A DNA stretch of 51,137 nt from an uncultured Geobacter sp. (lineage in GTDB: Bacteria; Desulfobacterota; Desulfuromonadia; Geobacterales; DSM-12255). The notes beneath the pieces are model-generated. The model searched no databases. It was given only the letters and a program-made list of their open reading frames with translations, and was not told the DNA's origin. The position numbers were made by a program, and so were the translations under genes. Shown in pieces: positions 51,084 to 51,137 of the stretch (position 1 is the first letter of the stretch; each line of letters begins with the position of its first letter). The DNA is taken from NCBI GenBank assembly GCA_937860145.1, contig CALMBF010000004.1, forward strand, positions 1 to 51,137. The letters are read 5' to 3'.

Positions 51084-51137
51084 TGTGAATCGGCATGCAA
51101 AAATGACCCACCTATAGCCTAAATCGGCGTCCAAATT
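51084..51137. mobile_element. End of a probable IS21-family insertion sequence (runs out of the window)
   Basis: From TGTGAATCGG at 51084 the sequence contains two related direct repeats, CGGCATGCAAAAATGACCC at 51091 and CGGCGTCCAAATT at 51125. Such spaced terminal repeats are the hallmark I recall for IS21-type elements. Only the end is present, so the transposase genes cannot be checked. It interrupts the radical-SAM gene. Confidence 0.6.

Noticed and set aside
35799-51137. Search for a CRISPR array or cas genes in the accessory region
   Set aside because: No regularly spaced repeats of suitable length and no Cas-like proteins were seen; the TTTACAC array is too short and lacks spacers.

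Overview
The window reads as chromosome of a Geobacter-like deltaproteobacterium (Desulfuromonadia). The basis is the order atp genes - hemL - a 14-gene nuoA-N operon - pyk - prfC, a NuoF carrying extra iron-sulfur domains, a small multihaem-type lipoprotein, a rubrerythrin-like protein, and dense GC-rich codon use up to about 35.7 kb. This assignment is inference from gene content and order; no database was searched.

Region 1 (1-3.1 kb, minus strand): the 3' part of an ATP synthase Fo operon (atpZ, atpI, atpB, atpE) with a good sigma70 promoter, preceded by hemL. Region 2 (3.1-18.5 kb, plus strand): a complete 14-subunit NADH:quinone oxidoreductase operon, nuoABCDEFGHIJKLMN. It is driven by a TTGACA-N17-TAGATT promoter with a perfect GntR-like palindrome at the predicted transcription start, and it ends at a strong intrinsic terminator. 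Region 3 (18.5-35.7 kb): housekeeping and regulatory genes. They are a patatin-like protein, a dihaem lipoprotein, pyruvate kinase, prfC, tatD, tcdA, a rubrerythrin-like diiron protein, a CheR-like methyltransferase, fabH, a small membrane protein, HEAT-repeat and HD-GYP proteins sharing an N-terminal domain, radA, a DksA-type protein and a GAF-containing histidine kinase.

Region 4 (35.7 kb to end): a tRNA-Ala(CGC) gene marks an abrupt change to AT-richer, accessory DNA that looks like a genomic island. First comes a plasmid/ICE-type module of radC, an ArdC-like antirestriction protein, two paralogous 33-residue zinc-ribbon microproteins, another zinc-ribbon protein and hypothetical genes. 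Next is a cluster of envelope proteins around a 1598-residue RHS polymorphic toxin, whose C-terminal tip and DUF4279-type immunity gene are compositionally distinct. Last is a three-gene operon (TIGR04255-like protein, a membrane-anchored helix-turn-helix protein, and an unrecognised 277-residue protein) with a striking array of four TTTACAC-type repeats over its promoter. The window closes with a radical-SAM-type gene whose 5' part is replaced by what looks like the end of an IS21-family insertion sequence. No integrase, CRISPR array or rRNA was found.

The best candidates for something undescribed are the TIGR04255/HTH/277-residue cassette with its repeat operator, and the radC-ardC module carrying duplicated zinc-ribbon microproteins.
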